NCBI GenBank assembly: GCA_018434945.1
Contig: JAHDOI010000035.1
Location: 62,001 to 126,000 of the forward strand
Length of the DNA: 64,000 nucleotides
Source of the DNA: Selenomonadales bacterium
GTDB lineage: Bacteria; Bacillota; Negativicutes; Sporomusales; UBA7701
Direction of reading: 5' to 3'
Shown: positions 54,657-64,000 of the stretch, piece after piece
How positions within the stretch are numbered: the first letter of the stretch is position 1
Layout of the letters: every line of letters starts with the position of its first letter
The notes under the pieces: generated by a model
The model's database searches: none
What the model was told of the DNA's origin: nothing
What the model saw: the letters and a program-made list of their open reading frames with translations, nothing else
Translations under genes and position numbers: made by a program

Positions 54657-55672
54657 TTATTGCTGATTACCCCCGTTTTTATGTACTGCGTACGCCGTAT
54701 AGACGATAAACACGGCCGTCGCCGCCGCGGTCCAGGCCATAACCAGCAGAACCGCATCATAGGGCAGAAAAGTCGTCAGGTAAACTAGCGCTCCGGCGGC
54801 AGCCACCGCCCTCCTTGAAGTCATTCCTGTACAACAGGCCACGTGGCGCCCGTTTACCACCATCGCCGGCACCATCGTCGTGGCGAAAGTGCAGAACAGA
54901 ACGCCGGCGAAAAAAGCCCCCCTATCGGTCCGAAAACGTTTGCAGCGGCTGCCGTAAGTGCCATCGGGCCGACCGAGCCGGCGGCGATCACTATGTACGC
55001 CATAACAATCGTCAATGCGCCTTCGACGAGTTTAGCGGCCACGGTTAGCCAAACGGCCCGGGTGCCCCGTCTGGCCAGGCAGCTGGCCGTTTCCGCCGCC
55101 AGTGCGGGCCTCATCCCGCCGGCGTTGTATCCGAACAGCGCCATAACCAGCGGCCAGTCCGGTTCCGCCTGCGGCAACGGTAGTGGTGACGGACCGGTCC
55201 CTCCGGATGAAAAAAATAGGACGACGATGGCGGGAACCAGCAACAGGGCGCAATAATTGGCGAATATCAGCACCTCCGTCATAAAGCCGGCGGCAATTAC
55301 CGTAAATAGGACCAGACAGAGGGGCGCCGCCACCTCCAGCGGCAACCCGCTGAGGTCACACACCAGCAAGGCGGCGAAATAACCGCCGGTCAGGGCGCTG
55401 GCCGGAACGGAAATGCCCATGGTGATGACGGCGAATAATCGCTTGACGCGTGTCCCGAACAGCCGGCGAACGACAACCGCCAGTTCGTTGCCGGTGCGAA
55501 CGCCGATCCAGGCGGCAAGCCCGGTCAGTCCTGCGCCGAACACGAAGTAAGCAAGGATAATAGTGATAAATATCCCCGTCCCCGTCCTGGAGGCTGCGTC
55601 CGGAACCACGCCGGCATTGTCGCCGGCAATATGGACGATCGCCAGCGACAGTGCCGGCAGAATTATCCACAT
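54657..55672 (-). pseudogene. YkvI-like/APC-type membrane permease, broken by a frame change
   Basis: The frame from 55672 encodes about 250 residues of hydrophobic helices (FVFGAGLTGLAAWIGVR, MGISVPASALTGGYFA, FGYNAGGMRPALAAE) then hits a stop soon after NVFGPIGG. Moving back one base at the run GGGGGGCTTTTTT (plus 54910-54922) restores AFFAGVLFCTFATT and the last three helices to the stop at 54657, for about 338 residues. Assigned to YkvI-like permeases by helix pattern and length only; substrate unknown. Either one lost base or an assembly error. Confidence 0.7.
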
Positions 55673-55763
55673 AGGCTCACCACCTTCCAGCTCCTAATAT
55701 GATATTGCCTTATCCTCCGCTTGGTGCCCCTTGGGCGCGGCAAAACCGCCGCGGGCGCGCATG

Positions 55764-55794
55764 AAAAACCCCGGGATATTATCCCGGGGTTTTT
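55764..55794 (-). terminator. Strong terminator after secF
   Basis: AAAAACCCCGGGAT/ATCCCGGGGTTTTT, a perfect 14-base-pair stem with a three-base loop; T5 on the minus strand. Twelve bases beyond the secF stop. Confidence 0.93.
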
Positions 55795-55805
55795 GGGGCC
55801 GAATA

Positions 55806-56720
55806 TTATTTAGAACCCTTTATCTTAGCCTCCATGCGGTTTCGCTCGGACCACTCCTTGAACGTGACCCAGATGGGGCTGGCGTTGCAGATCGAGGAAT
55901 AGACCCCGGCTACAAAACCGACTGTCAATGCCAAGGCAAAGTTCTTTGTCGTCTCACCGCCGAAGAAATATAGAGCCAGCGAGCAGAACAGCACTGTCAC
56001 GACTGTATAGATCGAGCGGGTCATCGTCTGCCAGATGCTGCGATTGACAAGATCCTGAAAACTCTCCGTCTTGCGGTGGGTTTTGAGGTTCTCGCGAATA
56101 CGGTCGAAGATGACGATGGTGTCGTTGATGGAGTAGCCGACGACCGTCAGGATGGCGGCCACGAAGGCGGCGTCGACCTCAAGCCTGAAGATCGAGAAAA
56201 TGCCCAGCACGATGATGATATCGTGAATTATGGCCAGTACGGCCGAGATACCGAATTTGAACTCGAAACGGAATGTTATATAGGCGATCATCAACAGCCA
56301 GGATACGACGAGGGCGATTACCGCCTGCTTGGTCAGCTCGGAGCCGATAATGGCGCCGACCTTCTCGACACGGAGCACGTCGAAGGTTCCCAGCTTCTGT
56401 TTCATCGCCGCGAGAACCGTCGTCCGCTCGCTTTCATCGAGTACATGGGTGCGGATGAAGACATTTGTCGCCTTCTCAGTCTGGGCGCCGGCCGCAAGTT
56501 GGATGGTACTGCCCTCGAGGTTGTAGTCCTTGAGAACGTCGCGAACCTGAGCGACGGAAACCGGCTGGGAGAACTTCAGATCGAGGAGCGTGCCGCCAGT
56601 AAAGTCGATGCCGAGATTGAAACCCTGGATTGCTATGGAAATGAGGCAGGGAATCAAGACCAGCGCCGACAGCGCGAACCACCAGTAACGTTTGCCGATA
56701 AAATCGAATTTAAGTGACAT
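55806..56720 (-). CDS. secF: Protein translocase subunit SecF
   Basis: 304 residues from the ATG at 56720 (GGGGGTGGGG ahead); six membrane helices. Conserved GIDFTGGTLLDL near the first helix and VVGYSINDTIVIFDRIREN in the middle are the SecF signature. With SecD it uses the proton gradient to help pull preproteins across the membrane. YajC is encoded 3.7 kb upstream, not adjacent. Confidence 0.96.
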   Translation of the reverse strand: MSLKFDFIGKRYWWFALSALVLIPCLISIAIQGFNLGIDFTGGTLLDLKFSQPVSVAQVRDVLKDYNLEGSTIQLAAGAQTEKATNVFIRTHVLDESERTTVLAAMKQKLGTFDVLRVEKVGAIIGSELTKQAVIALVVSWLLMIAYITFRFEFKFGISAVLAIIHDIIIVLGIFSIFRLEVDAAFVAAILTVVGYSINDTIVIFDRIRENLKTHRKTESFQDLVNRSIWQTMTRSIYTVVTVLFCSLALYFFGGETTKNFALALTVGFVAGVYSSICNASPIWVTFKEWSERNRMEAKIKGSK

Positions 56721-56732
56721 CTTCCCCACCCC

Positions 56733-57938
56733 CTAAGCCCCGAATATTTTGCCGCTTTTGAACAGGTTGGCGTTCATCAGCGACTTGAGGAGATACTTCG
56801 TGACCGTTATGGCCGTGAACATGCTGAGGAGAATGCCGAGGCCGAGGGTGATGGCAAAGCCCTTGATCGGACCGGAGCCGAGGAAAAAGAGGACAATCGC
56901 CGCGAACAGAGTCGTGACGTTGGAGTCGAAGATGGTCGTGAACGCTCGGTTGAAGCCGGCGTCCATGGCCGCCCGCAGCGTTTTGCCGCCGCGGTACTCC
57001 TCCTTGAAGCGCTCGAAGATCAGCACGTTGGCGTCGACCGCCATGCCCATCGACAGGATGATGCCGGCGATGCCGGGCAGGGTCAGCGTGGCGTTGAGCA
57101 TCTTCAGGGCAACAAGCAGCATCATGACGTACAGCATCAGGGTGATGTTGGCCACGATTCCCGACAGGCGATAGAAGGCGATCATGAAGACCACGATGGC
57201 GGCGATGCTGATCGTGAAAGCGGTCTTGCTTTTGTCTTTCGAGTCTTGGCCGAGGGTCGGACCGACGGTGCGCGTCTCGATAATATTCATCTTCACGGGC
57301 AGCGCGCCGGAGCGGAGGAGAATGGCCAGGTTCTGCGCCTCTTCGATGGTGCGCTGGCCGGTGATGACAGCCTTGCCGCTCGGGATGGCTTCCTGGACGA
57401 CAGGATTGGTGAGCATCTGGCCGTCAAGCGTTATGGCGATATGTTTGCCGACGTTCTTGGCCGTCAGATCGCCGAATTTCTTGCCCCCTTCGTCGGTAAA
57501 TTCGATACCGACGTCGTGGCGGTTGCTCTGAGTGATCTGGGCTTTGGCGTCCTTGAGGTCCTTGCCGGTGAGAACGGTCTTCCCGTCCTCCGTCTTGAAC
57601 TCCAATAGCGCCGTCTTACCGATCAGGGCGATGGCGCCCTCGGGGTCCTTGACTCCAGGCAGCTCGATGATGATGCGGCGGTCGCCCTGCCGCTGGATAA
57701 TGGGTTCGGTGAGTCCCAGCTCGTTGACGCGGCGCTCCATTACCTTGACGACCCGCTGCATGGCGTCTTCGTTCACCTGGGCGTCCGGCGTCTCGACCGC
57801 TTCCATAACCACATGCGTTCCGCCCTGCAGGTCGAGGCCCTGCTTGACGGAATTGACGAGAGGCGAGATGTAAAAGCCGAAAACAAGTAAAATGGCCAAA
57901 ACAACCACCGAGAAGGTGGTCAGATTACCCCATCTCAA
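56733..57938 (-). CDS. secD: Protein translocase subunit SecD
   Basis: 401 residues, six membrane helices with a large domain between helices 1 and 2. GLDLQGGTHVVMEA near the start and MGMAVDANVLIFERFKEEYR identify SecD. The start is TTG with AGGGGG eight bases ahead. A consensus promoter lies just upstream and the pair ends at the strong terminator after secF, so secDF is its own operon. Confidence 0.96.
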   Translation of the reverse strand: MRWGNLTTFSVVVLAILLVFGFYISPLVNSVKQGLDLQGGTHVVMEAVETPDAQVNEDAMQRVVKVMERRVNELGLTEPIIQRQGDRRIIIELPGVKDPEGAIALIGKTALLEFKTEDGKTVLTGKDLKDAKAQITQSNRHDVGIEFTDEGGKKFGDLTAKNVGKHIAITLDGQMLTNPVVQEAIPSGKAVITGQRTIEEAQNLAILLRSGALPVKMNIIETRTVGPTLGQDSKDKSKTAFTISIAAIVVFMIAFYRLSGIVANITLMLYVMMLLVALKMLNATLTLPGIAGIILSMGMAVDANVLIFERFKEEYRGGKTLRAAMDAGFNRAFTTIFDSNVTTLFAAIVLFFLGSGPIKGFAITLGLGILLSMFTAITVTKYLLKSLMNANLFKSGKIFGA

Positions 57939-57976
57939 GGACTTTTCCCCCTATCTTGTTCTATTGCACAAACTTA

Positions 57977-58006
57977 ATTATATCTTCACGGCCTGTCAGC
58001 TGTCAA
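57977..58006 (-). promoter_or_regulatory. Consensus promoter for secDF
   Basis: Minus strand TTGACA (58001-58006), 18-base spacer, TATAAT (57977-57982). The leader to the TTG start is about 32 bases. Confidence 0.8.
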
Positions 58007-58032
58007 TGAACCCTGGCACTGCAAAAAAGCGT

Positions 58033-58698
58033 CTAGAGCAGCTTGTTGTCGTTGATGACAAGGCCAAACTTGCAATTTAAAAACTCGGCCGCCCGCCGGC
58101 ACATGACCATGCGGTCCAGGAAAATCTCGAAATACTCCATAACGGGGCAAATCGCCGTGTCGATGACCAGTTCGAGGGTTATGGTGCCGCCTTCCCGGTC
58201 GATGTTCAGGCGGCTGTCCTCAGCCGCGTAGTTAACTCGGTCGTGGATTTCGAACTTCGCGAAATCGGTGTGCGTCACCCGCGAGCGGTGAACATCCGAC
58301 TTGTCGGCGATGATGAGAGCCGAAGCGATGTGATTGATGGCATTGCCCCGTTCCTCCTCGTGGTTGCCGATCGCCGACACGACAAGGGCGATCTCCTCCG
58401 GCGCCATGCCGAAGCGGCTGAGGATGCTATAAGCCATCACCGCACCCGTGCCGCCGTGGTTGTAACGGTTGACCAGGTTGGCAATATCGTGGAGGTAGCC
58501 GGCCACACCGGCAAGCTCCCGGTCGCGTTCGCCGTAGCCCAAATCCGCCAGCACACGGCGGGCCCGTTCGGACACGAGCGCGGCGTGCCGCCCGCCGTGT
58601 TCGGTGAAGCCCAGCCGGCACAAATACTCCGTGCTGCAGGATAAATAAACCCCGACCTCATGATCTTCCTTCAGATCCGCTACAGTCAGTGCCGCCAT
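58033..58698 (-). CDS. HD-domain phosphohydrolase, unknown substrate
   Basis: 221 residues from the ATG at 58698 (GGGGAGAG ahead). HD motif in GYLHDIANLVNRYNHGG, with the flanking His/Asp set in AALVSERARR and IADKSDVHRSRV. The gene begins inside the preceding P-loop gene (41 bases overlap). The C-terminal part (from about 145) forms beta strands. HD proteins cleave phosphate esters of nucleotides or dinucleotides; nothing here fixes the substrate. Confidence 0.85.
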   Translation of the reverse strand: MAALTVADLKEDHEVGVYLSCSTEYLCRLGFTEHGGRHAALVSERARRVLADLGYGERDRELAGVAGYLHDIANLVNRYNHGGTGAVMAYSILSRFGMAPEEIALVVSAIGNHEEERGNAINHIASALIIADKSDVHRSRVTHTDFAKFEIHDRVNYAAEDSRLNIDREGGTITLELVIDTAICPVMEYFEIFLDRMVMCRRAAEFLNCKFGLVINDNKLL

Positions 58699-59038
58699 TG
58701 TCAGCTCTCCCCGCGATATAGTCCAGTACTGCTCCGGCAACTTCTTCTCGCGTCAGGGGGTCTGTCTGGATGAAAAGGCTGGCGTGTTTCCGTGCGTCCC
58801 GCAGCCGTTCGCGCTGAGCCACCAGCCGCTCTTCCCCCCAGGGGACGGAGCGGCGGCGGCGGATGACCGGCAGCGACGCATCAAGCATCACTACCACGTC
58901 GGGGCTCTTCTTGCGCCACAACGTCTTAATCCCCGAATGTTCCTGGGCGACGTTGTGGGCATCGAGGCCCAGTTCCCGCAGTGTGTTGACCAGGGTCGTC
59001 TTGCCGCTGGCGCACGGCCCAACCACGACAATCCGCAT
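58658..59038 (-). CDS. Small P-loop NTPase/kinase-like protein
   Basis: 126 residues from the ATG at 59038 (a GTG at 59047 is also open). Walker A GPCASGKTT close to the N-terminus, then DVVVMLDASLPVIRRRRSV, resembling adenylate-kinase-like or tmRNA-style small kinases, with a basic cluster at about 80-100. Not recognised as a known kinase. Encoded between the SpoIIE-like phosphatase and the HD protein in one run. Confidence 0.75.
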   Translation of the reverse strand: MRIVVVGPCASGKTTLVNTLRELGLDAHNVAQEHSGIKTLWRKKSPDVVVMLDASLPVIRRRRSVPWGEERLVAQRERLRDARKHASLFIQTDPLTREEVAGAVLDYIAGRADNGGTDCSGSEGRS

Positions 59039-59051
59039 CGCATTCACCCGC

Positions 59052-59756
59052 TCAATATGGAAACGAGACGCTGAATCGCTGAATCCTGTGAGTCGAATCC
59101 CGGTCCGAGATGCCCATGACCACCACCGTCATGTCGTCGCCCGGGCGGTAATCGTCCAGCGTCAGCGCATATTCCAAAATGCTCTCGGCGATAAATTCCA
59201 CGTCGTCGGGGCCATTGTCTTCGAGGAGCTTAAGCAAGCGGCCATGGTCGAGGACGTTGCCGCGTTTGCGGCCGGCCGCCTGAATACCGTCGGTATAGGA
59301 TACCAGAATTGTGCCCACATCGAGGGGGACTTGATTCATCAGCGGCTTCATATATTTGTGCACGCCGATCGGCGGGACCTCCTCGTCGTAGACAGCAATG
59401 CCGAATTCCGTCTTCACCAGCACGGGACAGTTGGCGTTGCGGGAAAACAGCAGCGTTTGGGCGTCGTAATCGGCGCTGAGGATAGTGAGAGTCGATGATA
59501 CCCGCCCGTCTTTCATGGCGTACAGGTAATCATGGACCGTCCTGGCCACCGCCCCGTCCCTCACCCCTTCGGCGATCAGCGACGCAGCGCGGTTGACCAC
59601 CAGGCCGCTGGTCTGTTTGGCCGCCTTGCCGCTGCCCTGGCCGTCAGCGAAAATGGCAGAAATACCACCACGTGGTCGTTCTGCCACCTCGAAGCTGTCG
59701 CCGCATTCGGCGACAGCGTATTTATTGGCTTTGGCAATGCCGATCCTGATCTCCAT
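59052..59756 (-). CDS. SpoIIE-like PP2C serine phosphatase
   Basis: 234 residues, the catalytic domain only. Metal-binding motifs are visible: FADGQGSGKAAKQTS (first Asp), LVSYTDGIQAAGR (Asp/Gly) and PGDDMTVVVMGI (final Asp pair). Domain type matches SpoIIE/RsbU. There is no membrane part or receiver domain, unlike SpoIIE (827 aa). It may dephosphorylate an anti-anti-sigma factor, inference only. Confidence 0.88.
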   Translation of the reverse strand: MEIRIGIAKANKYAVAECGDSFEVAERPRGGISAIFADGQGSGKAAKQTSGLVVNRAASLIAEGVRDGAVARTVHDYLYAMKDGRVSSTLTILSADYDAQTLLFSRNANCPVLVKTEFGIAVYDEEVPPIGVHKYMKPLMNQVPLDVGTILVSYTDGIQAAGRKRGNVLDHGRLLKLLEDNGPDDVEFIAESILEYALTLDDYRPGDDMTVVVMGISDRDSTHRIQRFSVSFPY

Positions 59757-59792
59757 GGTGGCACCCCCGTCAAGACGGACATCACGGCGAGG

Positions 59793-60380
59793 CTAGCCGC
59801 CCGACAGGGGCTGAAAGCCGGTTTCCGTCAAGAGATAATCCATTCGCACATCATGCTCCTCGGCAGGAACCTCGGGCACTATCTGGGCCGACCAGGCCAG
59901 CCCCATAAGGCAGGCCGACGAGGCCTGCGGCAGAAAACGGTCGTAGTAGCCTGCTCCCATTCCCAGGCGGCGGCCGGTCCGGTCGAACGCCACCCCTGGC
60001 ACGACGACAAGCCCGATATCGGCAGGGGCTATCCGCCGTGTTTTGGCCGGATCGGGCATCTTCAGCCCCAGGCGGCCGGTCACAAGACCGTCCCAGCCGT
60101 CAAGGACAGCGGCCTCCATGACACCGTAAACCTCGCCCATCAGCGGCACGGCCACTTTTTTGCCCGCGCGCCACGCGTCCTCGATGAGCGCGGCCGTCTG
60201 AGGCTCGTCCGCCATCGAGAGAAAAAACAAGACGGTATCGGCGGCCCGGTATTTCGGCCATGCACAAAAATAGGCAGCGATGGCCTCGCTCCCCTTTTTG
60301 ATCTCCTCGGCGGAAAGGCTGCGCCGTATGGCGAGCATTTCCCGGCGCAGCCGCTGTTTGGCTTCCTTTCCTGAGGACAT
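59793..60380 (-). CDS. 5-formyltetrahydrofolate cyclo-ligase
   Basis: 195 residues. N-terminal KQRLRREMLAIRRSLS, then the ATP-binding GMGAGYYDRFLP near residue 150 and GLVVVPGVAFDRTGRRLG just before it. It converts 5-formyl-THF to 5,10-methenyl-THF with ATP. It follows yajC by three bases. Confidence 0.93.
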   Translation of the reverse strand: MSSGKEAKQRLRREMLAIRRSLSAEEIKKGSEAIAAYFCAWPKYRAADTVLFFLSMADEPQTAALIEDAWRAGKKVAVPLMGEVYGVMEAAVLDGWDGLVTGRLGLKMPDPAKTRRIAPADIGLVVVPGVAFDRTGRRLGMGAGYYDRFLPQASSACLMGLAWSAQIVPEVPAEEHDVRMDYLLTETGFQPLSGG

Positions 60381-60383
60381 TGT

Positions 60384-60662
60384 CTACTCAGCCTTGTTCT
60401 TTACCGAAGCTATCGCAGCACGGTTGAAGTCAAGCTCCACTTTTTCCGCCACTTTGATGGTGACGACATCGTCGCTGAACGCGGTGATGGTGCCGTGCAG
60501 ACCACCGATGGTGACGACGCGGTCGCCTTTCTTCAGGCTGCCGAGCATATCGGCGCGTTTTTGCTGCTCTTTCTTCTGCGGCCTGTAGAACAGGAAGTAG
60601 AAGATAACGATCATGATTATAAATGGCGCCCATTGTAGAATCTCCGGCGAAAGAAACTCCAT
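60384..60662 (-). CDS. yajC: Preprotein translocase subunit YajC
   Basis: 92 residues; one membrane helix near 10-27 (WAPFIIMIVIFYFLFYRPQKKEQ), then the conserved GDRVVTIGGLHGTI and a charged end. YajC associates with SecDF, whose genes are a few kilobases downstream. Follows tgt, as in most bacteria. Confidence 0.94.
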   Translation of the reverse strand: MEFLSPEILQWAPFIIMIVIFYFLFYRPQKKEQQKRADMLGSLKKGDRVVTIGGLHGTITAFSDDVVTIKVAEKVELDFNRAAIASVKNKAE

Positions 60663-60720
60663 ACCAACTCACCTCCCGTTTTGTCCTCCCGATATATTCT
60701 GCGCCTTTCCCGTAAATCCT

Positions 60721-62876
<2,156 letters not shown>

Positions 62877-62886
62877 AGCGGGCTCC

Positions 62887-64000
62887 TCAGTAGAGTTTGC
62901 TTATCTCTACACCTGTGTAGTAGTGTTTCAATATCTCCCGGAAATATGCGGTATCACCGGCCGGAGCCTTTTCTGCCATGGCTTTCGCTCCCCATTGGGA
63001 AAGGCCGATGCCATGTCCCCAGCCGTAGCCGGTGAAGACGATGGTTTCGTTGGCCCGGCCGCTTATGCTCCGGATATTGGGTTTGTCGGCCTTGCCGGGC
63101 AGGGGTTTAACATTGATGGGCACGGTTTTCAGGTCGCGGTCGCCGTAGCTGTCGGTGATCTCAAACTGTACCGACTTCTCGGCCGGCAGGGTCACCTTGA
63201 TATCGAAAAGGGTGCTGTTGAGGCCGAGGATGGTGCGCAGTTTCGCGCCGCTGACAACCGTGCTGCCGGAGCTGCCGACAAAACGCAGTTCTTTGATACG
63301 GCCGGAAACTCCCCGGTCGAAAGCTTTGACCGGCGGTTTGGTCAGAGGAGATATTTCGATGGACTGGAGACTGCCGATCCTTATGCCGGCACTTTCCAGA
63401 GCAGCTTCCAATTCTTTCTGGGTCAGCTGCTTCTCCCAGCGGAAATGGGACGAGTTTTGGTCAAAATCGGCGACACCGCGCAAGGCGGGGTGATGCCCTC
63501 CCCAGACGTTTTCGCTGTTTTCGGTGAAGCCGCCGCCGCTGCCGTGGAAGTAGGCCGGGATGGGTTTTCCTTTGTGGGTTACGACCAGCCCCCGGGTTTC
63601 GTCGACCGCCTTTGTGGCGCGGGCGTCTTCGGCGGTTTTGCCGCCGTAAACCTGGCAGTCGGTGGTGGCGCAGACGTCATAGCCGTCGCTGCGGTGTTTG
63701 CCGAGGCTGTGGAGGGCGTAGGTGCGGGCGGCGACAGCCTGGGCCTTGACCGCCTCTGCCGGCCAGGCGGGCGATATTTCGCGGGCGATTATGCCGTAAA
63801 GGTATTCTTCCAGCGGCAGGGTGTTCACGACAGTCAAGCCGTTTTTGCCTGCGGTGCGGTGAATGCTGACCGACCCCCTGTACTGGCGCCTGTTGACTTC
63901 GATTGCGGCGCCGGCCTTCGGCGGCAAAACGGCGACCAGTTTGCGGGCCGTGACCGGTTGACCGTTGACGGCGATACCTGATGACGAGAAGGTGACAGTG
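62887..64000 (-). CDS. SpoIID/LytB-domain protein (partial at window edge)
   Basis: The frame is open to the window end; about 371 residues are visible. SpoIID signature [18 protein letters not shown] with catalytic Glu, [31 protein letters not shown] and [15 protein letters not shown] near the C-terminus. SpoIID is a lytic transglycosylase acting in engulfment. The repeated KTx[13 protein letters not shown]-type upstream part could be a copper-amine-oxidase-like wall-binding domain. The start lies outside. Confidence 0.88.
   Translation of the reverse strand, partial: TVTFSSSGIAVNGQPVTARKLVAVLPPKAGAAIEVNRRQYRGSVSIHRTAGKNGLTVVNTLPLEEYLYGIIAREISPAWPAEAVKAQAVAARTYALHSLGKHRSDGYDVCATTDCQVYGGKTAEDARATKAVDETRGLVVTHKGKPIPAYFHGSGGGFTENSENVWGGHHPALRGVADFDQNSSHFRWEKQLTQKELEAALESAGIRIGSLQSIEISPLTKPPVKAFDRGVSGRIKELRFVGSSGSTVVSGAKLRTILGLNSTLFDIKVTLPAEKSVQFEITDSYGDRDLKTVPINVKPLPGKADKPNIRSISGRANETIVFTGYGWGHGIGLSQWGAKAMAEKAPAGDTAYFREILKHYYTGVEISKLY

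Overview
The window reads as a GC-rich chromosome of an endospore-forming Firmicute. It carries the complete spoIIIAA-AH operon, a SpoIID-type gene, an Asp23/AmaP/DUF2273 cluster and housekeeping blocks in Bacillus/Clostridium order. The combination (DUF4911 next to a U32 peptidase, CD1247-type zinc ribbon, DUF2273/AmaP/Asp23 before spoIIIA, secDF-yajC-tgt-queA-spoIID) fits the Negativicutes (Sporomusaceae-like) best. That placement is inference from gene content. Every gene I accept lies on the minus strand, so transcription runs from high to low coordinates throughout.

Layout from low to high coordinates (3' to 5' along transcription). 1-9.2 kb: recN (start only), argR, mnmM, nadK, tlyA, dxs, a PAP2-like gene, ispA, xseB, xseA, a 45-residue membrane protein, a TsaD paralogue and nusB. 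9.2-15.7 kb: DUF2273/amaP/asp23 and the eight-gene spoIIIA operon. 15.7-21.1 kb: CD1247 zinc ribbon, efp, pepQ, a TldE/PmbA protein and a class B penicillin-binding protein. 21.2-29.4 kb: DUF4911, U32 peptidase, trmR, mltG, DUF1292, ruvX, an aldo/keto reductase-ferredoxin, ireB and alaS. 29.5-35.1 kb: an AI-2E-family permease with small YtxH, zinc-ribbon and PRC-barrel genes, then mnmA-iscU-iscS-iscR. 35.2-50.4 kb: rarA, ltaE, 6S RNA, aspS, hisS, hemZ, fur, a second AI-2E-family permease, an MBL hydrolase, dtd, relA and recJ. 50.4-55.7 kb is the accessory-looking stretch: lapA, a VWA protein, an unknown protein, a Mg-chelatase-type ATPase (frameshifted), DUF456 and a permease (frameshifted). 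55.8-64 kb: secF, secD, an HD protein, a P-loop protein, a SpoIIE-like phosphatase, a 5-formyl-THF cyclo-ligase, yajC, tgt, queA and spoIID (cut by the window edge).

Themes. Many genes act on tRNA or translation: mnmM, trmR and a TrhP-like U32 protein, mnmA with its sulfur donor iscS, tgt/queA, dtd, alaS/aspS/hisS and efp. A second group serves sporulation and the envelope. Promoters with good -35/-10 boxes precede dxs, asp23, pepQ, the DUF1292 gene, alaS, iscR, 6S RNA and secD. The iscR promoter also overlaps a near-perfect palindrome that looks like its own operator.

Most worth a second look: (1) the chelatase-like ATPase / unknown protein / VWA cassette at 50.9-54.0 kb, with a +1 frame break in the ATPase and no large chelatase subunit nearby; (2) a two-copy long palindromic repeat (25.2 and 36.6 kb) that sits directly after the stop codon of an upstream gene both times; (3) a 30-codon membrane micro-ORF with an in-frame UGA between 6S RNA and ltaE; (4) a TsaD paralogue with intact metal-site histidines; (5) a P-loop/HD/SpoIIE-phosphatase cassette. 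No tRNA, rRNA, CRISPR array, transposase or prophage was seen.
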